Notes under the pieces: model-generated | Databases searched by the model: none | What the model saw: only the letters and a program-made list of their open reading frames with translations | Told to the model about the DNA's origin: nothing | Translations under genes and position numbers: made by a program | Assembly (NCBI RefSeq): GCF_029269745.1 | Contig: NZ_JARJHT010000001.1 | Span: forward strand, 1,860,001 to 1,924,000 | Length of the DNA stretch: 64,000 nt | Source of the DNA: Polluticoccus soli | GTDB lineage: Bacteria > Bacteroidota > Bacteroidia > Chitinophagales > Chitinophagaceae | Reading direction: 5' to 3' | Shown here: in pieces, positions 44,617 to 52,757 of the stretch | Position numbering within the stretch: position 1 is the first letter of the stretch | How the letters are laid out: each line of letters opens with the position of its first letter

Positions 44617-45813
44617 CTAGCTTTTTGAAAAAACGAGAGATGAACAATTGCCGCCAAACCCAAAAGAATTAGACAGCACGTGATTTATATCCTGTCCGGT
44701 CTGTAGTTCAGTTACAGGCTTCCAGCCGATGTCTTCCATTTGTGTTTGCCAACGCAGGTTGGGGTATATGATGCCATCGCGAATAGCGATGTAACTAAAT
44801 ACCGCTTCAACGGCGCCCGCGGCTCCGAGTGTATGCCCGGTATACGCTTTGGTCGATGATGCCTTTGGCAGGTATCCATCAAACACGGCTTCTATTGCCT
44901 TTCCTTCAGAGCTGTCGTTATTAGCAGTGCCTGTGCCGTGCAGGTTGATGTAGTCTATGTCCTTTGGCGAGATGCCTGCGGTTTTCATCGCATTCTGCAT
45001 CGCCAGCTTGTTGCCGGTACCTTCAGGCGAAGAGGCCGTCTGGTGGTAAGCATCATTATTGTTTGCGTAACCGCTGACCGTGCACACTGCCGTAGCACCA
45101 CATTGCTTCATGGCCTTTTCACTCATCATCACGATGTAGGCTGCGCCTTCGCCAAGGTTCAGACCGCGCCTGTTATTGTCAAATGGCTGGCAGGGTTGCC
45201 TGTCTAGTATCATCAGCGTATTAAAACCATTCAGTGTAAAGCGTGAAAGGCTGTCGGCACCACCGGCTACGGCAACATCTATCATACCGTTCTGAATCAT
45301 TTGCGCGGCCATCATGATGCTGTTGGCTGATGAAGAACACGCAGTGCTCACGGTGGTCATGAAATCATTGAAGCCAAAAAGCGCAGCTACGATCTCTGTT
45401 ACCGCGCCACATTCATGATTCTCCAGCTTAGAGAAATCAACATCGTTTCGGTCTTTCTGAAACTGGCCATAATAATTCTCGGTCAGGTCCATACCGCCAA
45501 CGGTATTGGCAGAGAAGAATCCTACACGCAACCCCTGCACCTTGTCTTTGAACGGAGCCCAGGCTTCTTTTACAGCAACGGCGCTCAGCAATGCTGTACG
45601 TGGCCATTGCTCGCCAGCTCCTGTAAGTGCGGCAAGTTCTTTATTGGAAAGTTTTACCTCTGCGACGGGTATCTCGTCGCGCCAGTGTGTTTGAAGGAAT
45701 TCCGGTTTGCCGATGTTGCTGCGTCCTTCTACCAGCGACGCTTTACACGACTCAGTATCATTACCGATAGCAGTGATGATACCGGTACCAACAACATAGG
45801 CTTTTGCTCTCAT
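44617..45813 (-). CDS. Beta-ketoacyl-ACP synthase of the pigment-type cluster
   Basis: A 398-residue ketosynthase. The nucleophile Cys is in VSTACSSSANS (near residue 159), and the catalytic His residues are in NLHGTGTAND and YTGHTLGAAG, as in FabF/KAS II. It condenses malonyl-ACP onto an acyl chain. The partner downstream lacks the Cys, and upstream genes encode a KS N-terminal-like protein, a halogenase-like flavoenzyme and an O-methyltransferase. A type II polyene or flexirubin pathway fits better than housekeeping fatty acid synthesis. A 243-bp gap upstream may hold a secondary promoter. Confidence 0.9.
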   Translation of the reverse strand: MRAKAYVVGTGIITAIGNDTESCKASLVEGRSNIGKPEFLQTHWRDEIPVAEVKLSNKELAALTGAGEQWPRTALLSAVAVKEAWAPFKDKVQGLRVGFFSANTVGGMDLTENYYGQFQKDRNDVDFSKLENHECGAVTEIVAALFGFNDFMTTVSTACSSSANSIMMAAQMIQNGMIDVAVAGGADSLSRFTLNGFNTLMILDRQPCQPFDNNRRGLNLGEGAAYIVMMSEKAMKQCGATAVCTVSGYANNNDAYHQTASSPEGTGNKLAMQNAMKTAGISPKDIDYINLHGTGTANNDSSEGKAIEAVFDGYLPKASSTKAYTGHTLGAAGAVEAVFSYIAIRDGIIYPNLRWQTQMEDIGWKPVTELQTGQDINHVLSNSFGFGGNCSSLVFSKS

Positions 45814-46056
45814 CGAATGTACGTGGTGGTTTTAGATGCGAAGATAACATCTGAAACCGGTGCTTTTTTTCGGTTGTCTGATCGTCCGTCTGCGGTTCCT
45901 CTTGGGGCAGGTTCTTCATCTGCCTGGGGGCAATTTGCAGGGACGGTCAATAAAAATACTGTTTCCTGTTCACGTACATGGTCCAACTTCTGGCGTACAG
46001 CTCTCAAACGCCAGGGTTTGATCAGTTGCAGTCTTGTGTGCTCCAAATCTGTTGTT

Positions 46057-46668
46057 TTAGCGTTTATATATTTCCTGCATTGCAGCTGCAGAAAACTCAA
46101 TGCCTTGCTTTCCTTTTTCTATCCAAAACATGCAAACATCATTGACATTTGCTGTTGCATCTACCCAGCCGCAAAGACATGCATCCATGCCCCTGTTATT
46201 GAGTAGATCGTTCACCCAGAACTGCAGTTCGCCTGTGTCGAATGTATCGCTTACCAGGCAAAGCTGCTCGCCCTTGAAACCATGCCTGATGCAAATCTCG
46301 CCAAGCATGATGTTAGGTAAGGTGTACACAAATAACGCAGGACTCGGAATAGTGGCCAAACTTTGCAGATATTTTTTATCCACATCTAAACACCCGTGCG
46401 ACGTCATGAGCACGACTGCAACTTTGGTTTTATCCAGTCCTTCATACAAGAAACCTTGTTCGGAAGAAAGAAGAAATTCGGCACCGAGCCAGGCCCATTT
46501 ACAGAGTATATCCATCTTGAAAAACTTGAGATAGTTATACTGCTGTTGCTGGTAGAACAGTGCGGGATCCACAGGGCCTGATGGCTGATCAAAGGTTAGC
46601 ACCGGAACATTGTTCCGGTGTGCTAACTCATTGTTAATGTGTGTCCAGTGACTGATGGCCAGGTTCAA
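46057..46668 (-). CDS. Beta-ketoacyl synthase N-terminal-like protein
   Basis: A 203-residue protein whose middle (YLKFFKMDILCKWAWLGAEFLL, then VAVVLMTSHGCLDVDKKYLQSL) resembles the short Ketoacyl-synt_2 proteins found in aryl-polyene and flexirubin clusters. The usual KS catalytic Cys region is absent. It may be a scaffold or a partial KS. The only possible start is TTG at 46668, because TAG lies two codons upstream. It is in line with the flavoenzyme gene 31 bp before it. Confidence 0.65.
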   Translation of the reverse strand: MNLAISHWTHINNELAHRNNVPVLTFDQPSGPVDPALFYQQQQYNYLKFFKMDILCKWAWLGAEFLLSSEQGFLYEGLDKTKVAVVLMTSHGCLDVDKKYLQSLATIPSPALFVYTLPNIMLGEICIRHGFKGEQLCLVSDTFDTGELQFWVNDLLNNRGMDACLCGWVDATANVNDVCMFWIEKGKQGIEFSAAAMQEIYKR

Positions 46669-46699
46669 ATGCTATAGATTTTTTCAGCGCAAACAGGAA

Positions 46700-47941
46700 T
46701 TACATGGAAGTTTTTGTAGCTGTCAGGTAGCGCGAAAGTGTTCTGATATTTTTCTCGTGGTTTTTCACGAATGGATTGCTTTCATCCCATACATAACCGG
46801 CCAGTACCGAGCATATCTGCGACATGATCTCAGGGTTCCTGTTCTCGGCAAAAAATATGTTGAAAAGTGTTCCGTCGTACCATCCGTTCACATAGGTGCG
46901 GAATACGTCTACACCTGTCATCATCTTCTTCATGTAGTCATTCTCCCAATCAGGTTGTTCGCCGTTCAACTGGCGTACTACCATGTTGGCAGCAAGTTGC
47001 GCGCTCACTGATGCCAGTGTAACACCCGAAGAGAATACAGGATCTAGGAATTCTGTTACGTTGCCGGTAAGCACAAAGCCTTTACCGTAGAAAGTTGAAG
47101 TAGTAGCGCTCCAGCTTTGCAGTGATCTTGGTTCGCCCCAAACCATCTCCGATTCATCGAAGCGTACTGCCAGTTCAGGTTGTGCATTGAGCAGCGCCCT
47201 GAATTGTTCTTTTATATCGCCCGGAAATTTCTCGAAGAATTCAGGATCGCCCACGTAGCCAACCGATGTGTTGCCATTAGAGAATGGGATCACCCATATC
47301 CACGTTTTAGGATCGTGAACGAAAACAGTAATGCGGTTAGGTTCAACAGCCTCGCTACGTTTGGGGTCTGTCATGTGACAGAACACCGTTTTGCGCGGAG
47401 ACTGTGTAGATGGTTTGTCGAGGCCAAACAGGCGCGGTATCACGCGGCCATAACCGCTCCCATCTACAATGAATTTAGCTTGTATCGTTTCTTCTTTACC
47501 ATCCTTTACAACAGTAGTAATAGAATGATCGTCGAATATCTTGATGTCGGTTACTTCAGTTTCGTAATGTAATGGAATGCCCATTTTTTCACATTCATCT
47601 GCGAGCACTTTATCAAACTCTGAACGGGGCACCTGCCATGTCCAGTTCCACCCCGGGGTAAACTGCTGATTGAAATTGAAATCGCAGACCTGGTCGCCCA
47701 TCACGAACTTGGCGCCATCTTTTTGCTGAAACTTTTTTGCTTTCACCGCGTCGAGGAATTTTGCTTCTTCGAGCGCTTCCATGCAGCGCGGCAGCAGGCT
47801 TTCTCCGATCACAAAACGTGGGAACAATTGCTTTTCTACTATTTGGACATCCAGTCCCTTCTGGTGCATAATAGATGCGGCAATAGTGCCCGAAGGGCCC
47901 GCGCCGATCACTAACACGTCTACTTGCTTCTTGATACTCAT
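46700..47941 (-). CDS. Flavin-dependent halogenase-like oxidoreductase
   Basis: A 413-residue FAD enzyme: GAGPSGTIAAS (residues 13-23), GESLLPRCMEAL, FxxKxGxxF (FQQKDGAKF, 71-79) and WxWxIP at 214-219 (TWIWVIP). WxWxIP and the Lys in FxxKxG are hallmarks of flavin-dependent halogenases. Flexirubin pigments are often chlorinated, and halogenase genes of this type occur in their clusters. A geranylgeranyl-reductase-like hydroxylase or reductase remains possible. Lies between the O-methyltransferase and KS-type genes. Confidence 0.8.
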   Translation of the reverse strand: MSIKKQVDVLVIGAGPSGTIAASIMHQKGLDVQIVEKQLFPRFVIGESLLPRCMEALEEAKFLDAVKAKKFQQKDGAKFVMGDQVCDFNFNQQFTPGWNWTWQVPRSEFDKVLADECEKMGIPLHYETEVTDIKIFDDHSITTVVKDGKEETIQAKFIVDGSGYGRVIPRLFGLDKPSTQSPRKTVFCHMTDPKRSEAVEPNRITVFVHDPKTWIWVIPFSNGNTSVGYVGDPEFFEKFPGDIKEQFRALLNAQPELAVRFDESEMVWGEPRSLQSWSATTSTFYGKGFVLTGNVTEFLDPVFSSGVTLASVSAQLAANMVVRQLNGEQPDWENDYMKKMMTGVDVFRTYVNGWYDGTLFNIFFAENRNPEIMSQICSVLAGYVWDESNPFVKNHEKNIRTLSRYLTATKTSM

Positions 47942-47979
47942 AAAAAATGATACGTTACGGAGTAACTATAATGTGTGGT

Positions 47980-49068
47980 TTATTTTTTTCTTAACTCGAG
48001 GATAGTGTGGCTCAGTCCGACATTGTCTGTGATGTTCACAACTTCAAAACCTGCCTGGTCTATCAGTTTTGAGAACAATTCATACGCATACATCTGGCTG
48101 TTGCCGTTTGCCATGGTGGTAAAGTATAGCGAGGTCATTTGCAGGCTGAATGCCGATGCTTCGAAACGCTGGCGGTCCCAGAAAGTTTCGTTGATGAACA
48201 CGCGGCCATCAGGACCCAGTGCGCGGTGGCACTTGCCCAAAATAGAAATTACCTGGTGTTCTGCAAAGCAATCCAGGAACTGACTCATCCATATCACATC
48301 GTAGCCGGTGGGGAGATCGGATTTTTCGTCCAGCATATCTACCGCGAAGAATTTAGCGCGGTCGCTATAACCGGCATCGGCAACTATCTGTTTGGCCACA
48401 TTCAACTGCACCTGCAGATCTACCAATCCTATTTCCACATCGCTATCATAACCCAGGCAGGCCAGCGTGAACTTGCCAGTATTCGCACCGATGTCCATCA
48501 CCTTTTTAGTAGGCTGCGAAAATATCAGCGGCATTGCTACCGGGAAGGCATTATCTGAATAGTAATGATCGAAATCGAACCAGCTGGTTTTAGCTGGATC
48601 TTTCATGATCGAGAGGCCCTGGTAAATAGTTGACCAATCGCCGAGGTGACGCAGACCCGCTGGTCTTCCTTCTTTAAGAGACGCTTCAAGATCCTGCGCA
48701 CCGTCGTAACACACATCGCGCATGAAATCTGTGTTGATACGCGTCATCGGGTCGTTCAGGAAGAAGTGCCCGGTCTTTGCGAGGAAAAATTTGTCCTCGT
48801 TACGGAATACAAGACCAATACCCAGCCCCGCTTCTAATAGTACGCGTACTGCATACTCAGACATATTTACCTGTTTGGCAAGATCGGCCACAGCGCTGCC
48901 CTGGCGGTTTTGTTCTACCAGGTTTAGGATATTACTATCGCGCAATATGATGGATGCCTGGAACACATAAGGTGCAAATGCAATGAACTGCGCCATCGAT
49001 ATGGCTTCAAGCGCCGGTTTCTTGTCGGTTGAAAACAATGGAGCTTTTTGGGTCTGGGTCTCTACCAT
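47980..49068 (-). CDS. SAM-dependent O-methyltransferase
   Basis: A 362-residue methyltransferase with an N-terminal winged-helix dimerisation part (ILRDSNILNLVEQN, VNMSEYAVRVLLEAGLG) and a class I SAM domain with motif I MDIGANTGKFTLACLG near residue 190. The C-terminal part follows the acetylserotonin-type O-methyltransferases. It is first in the five-gene operon and so may methylate a phenol of the pigment, as described for flexirubin-type compounds. Substrate inferred only from context. Confidence 0.85.
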   Translation of the reverse strand: MVETQTQKAPLFSTDKKPALEAISMAQFIAFAPYVFQASIILRDSNILNLVEQNRQGSAVADLAKQVNMSEYAVRVLLEAGLGIGLVFRNEDKFFLAKTGHFFLNDPMTRINTDFMRDVCYDGAQDLEASLKEGRPAGLRHLGDWSTIYQGLSIMKDPAKTSWFDFDHYYSDNAFPVAMPLIFSQPTKKVMDIGANTGKFTLACLGYDSDVEIGLVDLQVQLNVAKQIVADAGYSDRAKFFAVDMLDEKSDLPTGYDVIWMSQFLDCFAEHQVISILGKCHRALGPDGRVFINETFWDRQRFEASAFSLQMTSLYFTTMANGNSQMYAYELFSKLIDQAGFEVVNITDNVGLSHTILELRKK

Positions 49069-49087
49069 AAAATAGTTCTAAGGGCTC

Positions 49088-49095
49088 CAAAAATA
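49088..49095 (-). promoter_or_regulatory. Probable -7 promoter element of the pigment operon
   Basis: The minus strand reads TATTTTTG, a full match to TAnnTTTG, 20 bp before the ATG of the O-methyltransferase. The region upstream to 49254 is AT-rich and gene-free. Confidence 0.45.
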
Positions 49096-49254
49096 AGGAA
49101 GTACAAGCGGTTTAGGTACAGTTTAAGGTTTTAGATATGTACTTATTTTAGAGGATTTTAATATGCATTTATTTCCTCTTTATCTAAGGTCAAGGCTAAG
49201 CCAATTTAGGAGAAATGGGGTAAGTCGAAGACCGCGATTAGCGACTGGATCACC

Positions 49255-49815
49255 TCATGGTTTTTTTGCTAACTCACTGCGCACTTTGCTCAGTGCTTCA
49301 GGCGTGACACCAAGATAGGAAGCGATCATTTTTTGCGGTACGCGCTGCACGATATCTGGATATGTTTCAATAAAATCAAGGTAGCGTTCCTGCAACGTGG
49401 CGCTCATTAGCATGATTATTCTCTTCTGAAGCACATAATTTCTTTTGAGAAGCCTCATTATTGCATTGTGATTATGTTCATTAAACTGTGAGAAAAGCTC
49501 ACTATTGAAAACCTCCACCTCGGAATCTTCGAGAGCGTCGATAAACAGCTCTGCGGGCTTATCATGAATATGCGCACCGATATCGGTAATTATCCAGCCT
49601 TCGGGTGCAAACATGAAAACATGTTCTTTTCCTTTTTCATCTATTGCATAGCTTCTAAGGCAACCGCTTCTTACAAAATAGGCTTTTCCAACTTTTTCTC
49701 CTTTTCGGAGCAATATCTGGCCTTTCGATACCTGTTTTGTTGTCACATTTGACTTTAACTTCTGCAACATATCTGCAGATAGTCCTTCAGGAAAATTGTC
49801 AAAAATTGAAGGCAT
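49255..49815 (-). CDS. Crp/Fnr family transcriptional regulator
   Basis: A 186-residue regulator: a cyclic-nucleotide-binding-like beta barrel (KGQILLRKGEKVGKAYFVRSGCLRSY) and a C-terminal helix-turn-helix (IASYLGVTPEALSKVRSELAKK). The cNMP phosphate-binding residues are not obvious, so the effector may be different. The ATG at 49815 is used; a longer frame needs TTG 49833. Divergent from the yceI-like gene with an inverted repeat between, so it probably regulates that promoter. Confidence 0.85.
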   Translation of the reverse strand: MPSIFDNFPEGLSADMLQKLKSNVTTKQVSKGQILLRKGEKVGKAYFVRSGCLRSYAIDEKGKEHVFMFAPEGWIITDIGAHIHDKPAELFIDALEDSEVEVFNSELFSQFNEHNHNAIMRLLKRNYVLQKRIIMLMSATLQERYLDFIETYPDIVQRVPQKMIASYLGVTPEALSKVRSELAKKP

Positions 49816-49877
49816 TTGTAATGAATAATTCAAACGAAGATAGGCCGTTTCTTAATCTACATTAATGCAGATTGTTT

Positions 49878-49892
49878 AGGTCCTTTTGACCT
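49878..49892. promoter_or_regulatory. Possible operator in the Crp-yceI divergent region
   Basis: AGGTC-CTTTT-GACCT is a perfect 5-5-5 inverted repeat between the divergent regulator and yceI-like genes. Its size and placement suit a dimeric Crp/Fnr-type regulator. The assignment is inference. Confidence 0.35.
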
Positions 49893-49991
49893 TTGCATTG
49901 TCACTGCATACCAAAGGGAGGCAAAAACAACGACAGCATTTATAGAATGTTGATCAATACAAATTGTCAATTATCAGAAACAATCAAATCA

Positions 49992-50525
49992 ATGAAAAAT
50001 TTAAAATCAATTGCAGCAGCATTCGTCATTCTGGTTGCGTCGGCTTTCACAACTGCCAATTCCATCAACTGGAAAATAGCAGATGGCTATTCCATAAAAT
50101 TTACAAGTAAAGATCCGTCCGGGGTATTCACAAAATTTCGCGGGGATATAGTTTTTGATGAACATAACCTCAGCGCTTCAAAATTTGATGTAGCCGTTGA
50201 TGTTTCTTCTATCAACACCGGTAACGGCATGAAGAATAAAAAAGCGAAAGGCGAAACATTCTTCGACGTTGAAAGGTATCCTGAGATAAAATTTACTTCC
50301 AACAAATTTTCTAAAGCTGTGGCTGGTTACGAGGTAAAAGGAATATTAGACATGCATGGAGTAAAGAAAGAAATTACGATCCCCTTTACATTTATCAATA
50401 ACACCTTTGCCGGGAGCTTTGTAGTTAATAGGCTTGACTATAACGTGGGACCTGAAAAAGGAATGGCGGGACACGCCGCGAAAGAATTGAAGATCGAAAT
50501 TTCAGTACCTGTAACTAAGCAGTAA
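49992..50525 (+). CDS. YceI family periplasmic lipid-binding-like protein
   Basis: A 177-residue protein with a signal peptide (LVASAFTTANS) and a YceI lipocalin-like barrel: YSIKFTSKDPSGVFTKFRGDIVFDEHNLSASKFDVAVDVSSINTGN and MHGVKKEITIPFTF. These barrels bind long isoprenoid or lipid-like molecules. Start at ATG 49992, the only one that gives a proper signal peptide. Its stop overlaps the ATG of a membrane gene (TAATG). Confidence 0.9.
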   Translation: MKNLKSIAAAFVILVASAFTTANSINWKIADGYSIKFTSKDPSGVFTKFRGDIVFDEHNLSASKFDVAVDVSSINTGNGMKNKKAKGETFFDVERYPEIKFTSNKFSKAVAGYEVKGILDMHGVKKEITIPFTFINNTFAGSFVVNRLDYNVGPEKGMAGHAAKELKIEISVPVTKQ

Positions 50526-50917
50526 TGAAAAAGGTATTTGCACATGGCGTGATCGCGGGGGTATTGGCAGCGCTAGCGGGCGGGATTTACCTGACCATTT
50601 ACAAGAATACCCTCGAGGTCTCGTTCGACCAGATCGTCAATATTCCCTCAATTGCAGGAAGCTGCGTGTTCGCTACTATGTTAATTGCGGGCGGATATGC
50701 TGTCTTATTAAAAACCAACAAGCTGAGATTTTCAGGATGGTATAACGTAGCAGTTGCCGTTATTTCATTTGCGACAATAATCGGCCCAATTAGCATGAGT
50801 TTACCATTGGATATTGAAAGTCCTGAAATGTTTCCTGGGCTGATCGTACCAATGCATTTTTTTCCTGCACTGGCATATTTTACAATTGCCCCGCTCTTCA
50901 ACTACCCTAAAGCCTAA
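50525..50917 (+). CDS. Four-helix membrane protein coupled to yceI
   Basis: A 130-residue protein with four hydrophobic segments (VIAGVLAALAGGIYLTI; IAGSCVFATMLIAGGYAVLL; VAVAVISFATIIGPISM; LIVPMHFFPALAYFTIAPLF). Starts within the yceI stop codon. Function unknown; a shared role with the periplasmic YceI protein is suggested by the overlap. Followed by a strong terminator. Confidence 0.8.
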   Translation: MKKVFAHGVIAGVLAALAGGIYLTIYKNTLEVSFDQIVNIPSIAGSCVFATMLIAGGYAVLLKTNKLRFSGWYNVAVAVISFATIIGPISMSLPLDIESPEMFPGLIVPMHFFPALAYFTIAPLFNYPKA

Positions 50918-50932
50918 CGGCGGCCACTATCT

Positions 50933-50975
50933 AAAAAACAAGGGGCGCATTTAGCGGCCCCTTGTTTTTTTATTG
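50933..50975. terminator. Terminator between the yceI operon and the cytochrome c gene
   Basis: AAAAAACAAGGGGC (50933-50946) pairs with GCCCCTTGTTTTTT (50957-50970), 14 perfect pairs with T runs, usable on both strands. The minus-strand stop of the cytochrome gene lies within its end. Confidence 0.9.
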
Positions 50976-51359
50976 TGCTCCGGAGTTGATGTACTCCAGT
51001 ACTTGGTCTATGTCTTTATCTGTAAGATGCGGCATCGGCGTCATCATTGCATAATTCCATTCCTTTGCCACTTGCACTGCACGTGGGTCGCCGGCGTTGA
51101 TCATCTCCTGGGAGCTGCGCACAAAAGCTCTGAAACGTGTAGTATCGTTATCCCAGCGGGCCAGCGCACCTTCCAGCTTCGGACCGATCTTATCGGCCTT
51201 TACGGTATGGCACTGCGCGCAGTTGTTGATGAATATTTGTTCGCCGGCACTTACCATTGTTTCCGCGGGAGTTTCAGTTATTGCCCCTGTAGTGTTTTCA
51301 CTATTGCCGCAGGATGCTAGTACTAATGCTGATAAAATAATACCTATCGCTTGTTTCAT
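50970..51359 (-). CDS. Cytochrome c lipoprotein
   Basis: A 129-residue class I cytochrome c. Lipobox LVLASC anchors it; the haem motif is CAQCH, and the distal Met ligand is in the MMTPMPHL region. An electron carrier in the periplasm attached to a membrane. ATG 51359 is chosen: it gives a clean lipoprotein signal, while the longer frame runs into lepB. It is 2 bp after the lepB stop, so co-transcribed with it. Confidence 0.9.
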   Translation of the reverse strand: MKQAIGIILSALVLASCGNSENTTGAITETPAETMVSAGEQIFINNCAQCHTVKADKIGPKLEGALARWDNDTTRFRAFVRSSQEMINAGDPRAVQVAKEWNYAMMTPMPHLTDKDIDQVLEYINSGAQ

Positions 51360-51361
51360 AA

Positions 51362-52591
51362 CTATTCGCTTAAAGTAGTAACACCACGGAACAGGCGGCT
51401 CCAGCGGATGCCGTGTGGGCCATAGCTCAGCCATACGAACCATGCCTTGCCTACCACGTGGTCTTCAGGCACAAAACCCCAGTAGCGCGAGTCGGCCGAG
51501 TTGTGGCGGTTGTCACCCATCATCCAGTAGTAATCCATTTTAAACGTGTACACATTGGTAGGTGTACCGTTGATAACAAACTGGCCGCTTTGCTCTTCGA
51601 GCTTGTTGCCTTCGTAGTTGGCAATAATGCGACGATACAGCGCGATATTCTGTGGCGTCAGCATGATGCTCGAACCCTTTTTCGGGATAGTGATCGGTCC
51701 GTAGTTATCGCGGTTCCATTTGAAGTTAGCCGTATCGTGCGGGTATACCCACTCAGCCGGATTAGGTGATGTCTCGCCCGGTTTGTTCAGGTAAGGCTCA
51801 ACAGCAGCCACCTGCGGTTGTTTCTTGATAAAGGCAACTTCTGCAGGATCAAGCGTAAATACAAACACACCATTGCCTACAACGATCGGTTGGTCGATCT
51901 CGTTATCGTCCAGTATATCGGTAGGTATTGGTTGGCCATTGGTGCGTACAACATACGATGTTTGCGAATGCGGGAATTGCTGACCGGGTTTGTCATTTAC
52001 ATATACAACGCCGTTGCGCACTTCCAGTTTATCGCCCGGGATACCCACGCAACGTTTGATGTAGTTCTCTTTCTTGTCAACAGGGCGCGTCATGATGGTG
52101 TACATGCCATGCACCTGCTCGCGGCCATAAGCGCGCACCAGTGTGTAATAATCCACTTCCTGCTGCACTTCCATGGCTACAGTGTCACCGGCAGGGTAGT
52201 TGAATACCACGATGTCGTTGCGCTCTACCTTGCCGAAGCCCGGCAGGCGGCGGTATTTCCACTGTACGGATTCGCTGTATGACTTGCCACCGGTAACAGG
52301 CATAGTGTTATGCACCAGCGGCACGGCCAGTGGCGTCATAGGTATGCGTGGCCCGTAAGACATTTTGCTAACGAACAGGTAGTCGTTGATCAACAGGCTG
52401 CCCTCCATCGATCCCGTTGGGATGGTATAAGCCTCGATAAAGAAAGTACGTATGATAGTAGCAGCTACGATGGCGAAGACAGCTGCATCCAGCCACTCGC
52501 GGGCAACCGATTTTTTCTTTTTCTTCTTGACCTCAGTGGTCGTAGTGGTAGTGGTGGTCGTTTTTTTGTTGTTCCAGAATGCTAGCCGCAT
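51362..52591 (-). CDS. lepB: Signal peptidase I
   Basis: A 409-residue membrane protease that removes signal peptides from Sec/Tat-exported proteins. One anchor helix (LDAAVFAIVAATIIRTFFI) is followed by the catalytic Ser in PTGSMEGSLL, the general-base Lys in KRCVGIPGDKL and the MGDNRHNSADSRYWGFVP box. The N-terminus has a run of nine Thr followed by Lys residues, from a short DNA repeat, probably a flexible cytoplasmic extension. Longer than the E. coli enzyme because of an insert in the middle, which is usual for Bacteroidota. Confidence 0.96.
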   Translation of the reverse strand: MRLAFWNNKKTTTTTTTTTEVKKKKKKSVAREWLDAAVFAIVAATIIRTFFIEAYTIPTGSMEGSLLINDYLFVSKMSYGPRIPMTPLAVPLVHNTMPVTGGKSYSESVQWKYRRLPGFGKVERNDIVVFNYPAGDTVAMEVQQEVDYYTLVRAYGREQVHGMYTIMTRPVDKKENYIKRCVGIPGDKLEVRNGVVYVNDKPGQQFPHSQTSYVVRTNGQPIPTDILDDNEIDQPIVVGNGVFVFTLDPAEVAFIKKQPQVAAVEPYLNKPGETSPNPAEWVYPHDTANFKWNRDNYGPITIPKKGSSIMLTPQNIALYRRIIANYEGNKLEEQSGQFVINGTPTNVYTFKMDYYWMMGDNRHNSADSRYWGFVPEDHVVGKAWFVWLSYGPHGIRWSRLFRGVTTLSE

Positions 52592-52757
52592 GAAATTGGT
52601 ATATAAAGCACCAAAAGTAACAAAACCAACACCATTTTATTATAGAAACGGTTTAGTATGTAAGTTTTTAACATTATTGATTCCTGTCAGTACGTGGACA
52701 AACAGCTCCGGGCAAGTCGCCTCAATTTCTTTACTTTGCCTGCAAATTATTGATTAC

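Noticed and set aside
45810-46100. 96-residue frame whose stop overlaps the ketosynthase start (ATGA)
   Set aside because: The overlap is suggestive, but the sequence lacks an ACP-type DSL motif or any fold-like pattern, and its start lies within the upstream gene. More likely non-coding spacer.
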